The position numbers were made by a program, and so were the translations under genes. Positions 61,796 through 64,000 of a DNA stretch of 64,000 nucleotides are shown here, in pieces. Below the pieces are notes generated by a model. It ran no database searches. It saw nothing but the letters and a program-made list of their open reading frames with translations, and had not been told where the DNA came from. Source of the stretch: Ilyomonas sp963847085 (lineage in GTDB: Bacteria; Bacteroidota; Bacteroidia; Chitinophagales; Chitinophagaceae). Positions within the stretch are counted from its first letter, which is position 1. Each line of letters opens with the position of its first letter. The stretch covers positions 62,001 to 126,000 of the forward strand of contig CAWJYO010000008.1 of the NCBI GenBank assembly GCA_963847085.1, given 5' to 3'.

Positions 61796-63123
61796 ATGAA
61801 GACATTTCTTTTTACTGTAACATCATTCATTACAACGTTTGGTTTTGCACAAATAATCACCAACCGTGACAGCATTTTGCAACAAATGAAATGGTCTGCA
61901 AAACAAGGTTTGATAGACAAGTATTATCCGCGAAACATTGATACGTTGTATGGTGGTTATCTCAGCACATTTACTTACGATTTTCAGCCACAGGGCGAGC
62001 AGGATAAAATGATTGTTACGCAGGCACGTCATACCTGGTCAACGGCAAAAGCTGCGATGTATTATGGCGATACATCTTACATCTCAATGTCGCGTCATGG
62101 CTTTTATTTTTTGCGCGATAAAATGTGGGATAAAGATTCGGGTGGCTTTTATAATCTCGTAACCAGGAGCGGCGAACCCAAGACAATGATTAAACAAGCG
62201 TATGGCAACGGCTTTGGCATTTATGCGTTGGCTGCATACTACGAATGTTCTGGTGATACGGATGCTTTGAACCTTGCGAAGAAAGCATTTTTATGGTTGG
62301 AAAAGCACAGCCACGATGCCAAATACAAAGGCTATTACCAGTACCTGCAACGCGATGGAACACCAATATTAAGAACGGCTGAAACGCCTTCTACATCTGA
62401 TATTGGCTATAAAGACCAGAACAGTTCGATACATTTATTAGAAGCTTTACAGAGTTGTATAAAGTTTGGAAAGATCCGTTGGTAAAAGAAAGACTGCAAG
62501 AAATGTTATCGTTGATTCGCGACACCATTGTAACACCGAAAGGTTATTTACAATTGTATTTTACTCCTCAGTGGAAAGCTGTTTCGTATCGCGATTCTTC
62601 TGATAAAATCATTGCCAAAAATCACTATATTGATCATGTTTCATTTGGTCATGATGTTGAGACGGCTTATCTTCTGCAGGAAGCAACCGAAACCTTAGGA
62701 AACAAGCATGATACAAAGACATTAGCCATTGGTAAAAAGATGGTTGATCATGCTTTGCGGAATGGTTGGGATGATACGTTGGGTGGCTTTTATGATGAAG
62801 GATATTACTTTAAAAGCAAACCAGGGATGACCATTACGCTGCCAACAAAAAATTGGTGGGCGCAGGCAGAAGGCTTGAATACTTTACTCATGTTTTCGGA
62901 GATGTATCCGAATGATACTATGCAGTATTATAATCGCTTTACAAAGCTTTGGAATTATGTTCAAACTTATTTAATTGACCATGAGCATGGCGATTGGTAT
63001 GAAGAAGGTTTGGATAAATCACCGGAGTACAAAACAAGATTGAAAGCGCAGATATGGAAAGGATGCTATCATAACTTTCGTGCACTGACGAATTGCATCA
63101 ACCGGCTTGAAGGAAAGGAGTAA
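61796..63123 (+). CDS. N-acylglucosamine 2-epimerase/cellobiose 2-epimerase family protein with export signal, one frameshift
   Basis: This (alpha/alpha)6 protein belongs to the AGE/cellobiose 2-epimerase family, which epimerises mannobiose or cellobiose at C2. Unusually it starts with a signal peptide (FLFTVTSFITTFGFAQ), so it is likely periplasmic. Family residues are TQARHTWSTAKAAMYYG (about residue 77), HVSFGHDVETAYLLQEA (first catalytic His, about 280), LPTKNWWAQAEGLNTL and IWKGCYHNFRAL near the end (second catalytic His; CYH replaces the usual PYH). A frameshift near 62450 joins two frames. About 442 residues. Next to a mannanase it fits mannobiose 2-epimerase. Confidence 0.88.
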
Positions 63124-63213
63124 AATGAATGTATAAAAATCGGCAAAACCAAACATCTTCTTCAGTACGAAACGATGAAATTGTAAGTAGCTTCTTCTAT
63201 TCAAAAAGTAACT

Positions 63214-64000
63214 TCATTCTTTCACTCTAAACACAGGATAACGCAAATAAGCGGGCTCCATATAAGGCGAATGGCGAAACACAAAATCGAGCTGCGCTTC
63301 CGCATCTTTTGCAAACGAAGCATCCCCTTTTTTCTTTTCATCCAAAGCTGCTTTTACTTCAGGGTGAGATTGTAAATAACTGGCTGCCGTTTCTTCAAAC
63401 ACATAATTTGAAAAGTCTTCTTTCTGGCCTAAAATGGCATCAAAAAAATTCCAGGTAAAATAACTGTCTTCGCCGGTTGGTTCTAAGGTTTCCATCAAAA
63501 ACCGATTGGCTGGTCCGTTCATCGGAATGTAATAATCACCCGCGCGAAATCGGATGCTATCAGTGTGAGTTGATGTAACAACACGGCTATTCGGATGATG
63601 TCCTTCATAAGGTTTTGCCGCCGGTTTATAGTCTTCAATTTTATACCAATCAACAACAAGTGTTGTGTCTTTTGTAAGCCTTTTCATCATTACATTATTG
63701 GCTTTCAGCCGGTCAATTACTTTCCACCAACCTTGCGGTATTAAGTAAGCTTTTGGTTTGTCAACAAACACATCAGGCTTTGTATTCATTGTAAAAAGGA
63801 ATGGTCTTGGTAAAAGGTTTGGTTTCATCATAAAATAAAACTTGCAGTCCGGAAACTTTGCTGGTTCTTTTGCCTGCTTCAAAGCCTTTAAAAATGATGT
63901 GCGAAGGTTGTGTGCTGTCAACCTTCCAATGCAAAGGAAACTGCGTTTGTGAAGTAACTTGTCTCTTCGCTTCTACGCGAAGTTGCGTAATCATTTTACT
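63214..64000 (-). CDS. M14-family metallopeptidase, C-terminal part, 3' end present and 5' end outside the window, one frameshift
   Basis: This is the C-terminal region of an exported M14 carboxypeptidase-like protein of Bacteroidota. The part seen includes QVTSQTQFPLHWKVD, VDKPKAYLIPQGWWKVIDRLK and VRAGDYYIPMNGPANRFLMETLEPTGEDSYFTWNFFD, the usual C-terminal domain, ending with HSPYMEPAYLRYPVFRVKE. The zinc-binding domain lies beyond the window. A frameshift near 63785 separates the two pieces. It points away from the glycan cluster and probably has no part in it. Confidence 0.85.

Noticed and set aside
1..64000. CRISPR array, tRNA or rRNA genes
   Set aside because: No regularly spaced identical repeats and no tRNA T-arm-type motifs or rRNA stretches were seen on either strand.

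Overview
The window is a chromosomal segment of a Bacteroidota bacterium, most likely of the family Chitinophagaceae. The reasons are an Alternative Complex III operon feeding an aa3/caa3-type oxidase, TAnnTTTG-type promoter boxes, signal peptides ending in FAQ or SAQ, a GH97/GH26/GH9 glycan locus, and MbnP-, DUF6934- and M14-type genes of that phylum. The assignment rests on gene content and sequence style; no 16S gene or tRNA was seen.

Layout. 1-11330: respiratory operon actB(partial)-actC-actD-actE-actF-coxB-coxA, a terminator, then ctaB and three further oxidase subunits, ending in a strong terminator. 11400-20270: housekeeping and cell-envelope genes (korB, JmjC/cupin_8 protein, tsaC, rnhB, ctaA, an Fpg/Nei glycosylase, an amidase, a GH3-type acyl-amido synthetase). 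20587-26200: an accessory stretch of low gene density with a secreted esterase, small secreted unknowns, a DUF5675 protein, a TonB-receptor remnant and several palindromic repeats. 26195-31144: a methyltransferase, an exported TIM-barrel protein, an M28 peptidase and a CD225/DUF2752 pair. 31488-34501: rplM-rpsI-rpsB-tsf. 34681-43821: two small overlapping genes, dtd, arfB, mbnP-like, ubiD, GT14, an ECF sigma/anti-sigma/outer-membrane trio, and a dipeptidase. 43851-54963: a DUF6934/mini-protein pair, a Rieske oxidoreductase, comF, radA, tgt, lptF/G, dnaX, an EamA protein and rsmA. 55069-63123: a beta-mannan/galactomannan cluster (GH97, GH26, GH9, exported 2-epimerase), followed by the end of an M14 peptidase.

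How the genes work together. The act/cox block is a complete menaquinol-to-oxygen branch; heme A supply is encoded by ctaB inside the block and by ctaA 4 kb downstream of it. The last 9 kb encode backbone cleavage, alpha-galactosyl removal and 2-epimerisation of disaccharides. All four of those proteins have export signals, and no SusC/SusD pair is present.

Quality warning. At least 25 reading frames are broken by single-base indels, including genes that must work (rpsB, dnaX, rsmA, radA, coxB, coxA's neighbours). The density is extreme in the first 3.4 kb. I read this as sequencing or assembly error rather than gene death, and I report each such gene as one CDS spanning all its frames. The most unusual non-coding signals are a 118-bp MITE-like element with 9-bp target duplications (48695-48812), an orphan minus-strand terminator with a possible small RNA or 10-residue ORF (48450-48575), and a perfect palindrome made of two back-to-back -7 boxes (14081-14098).
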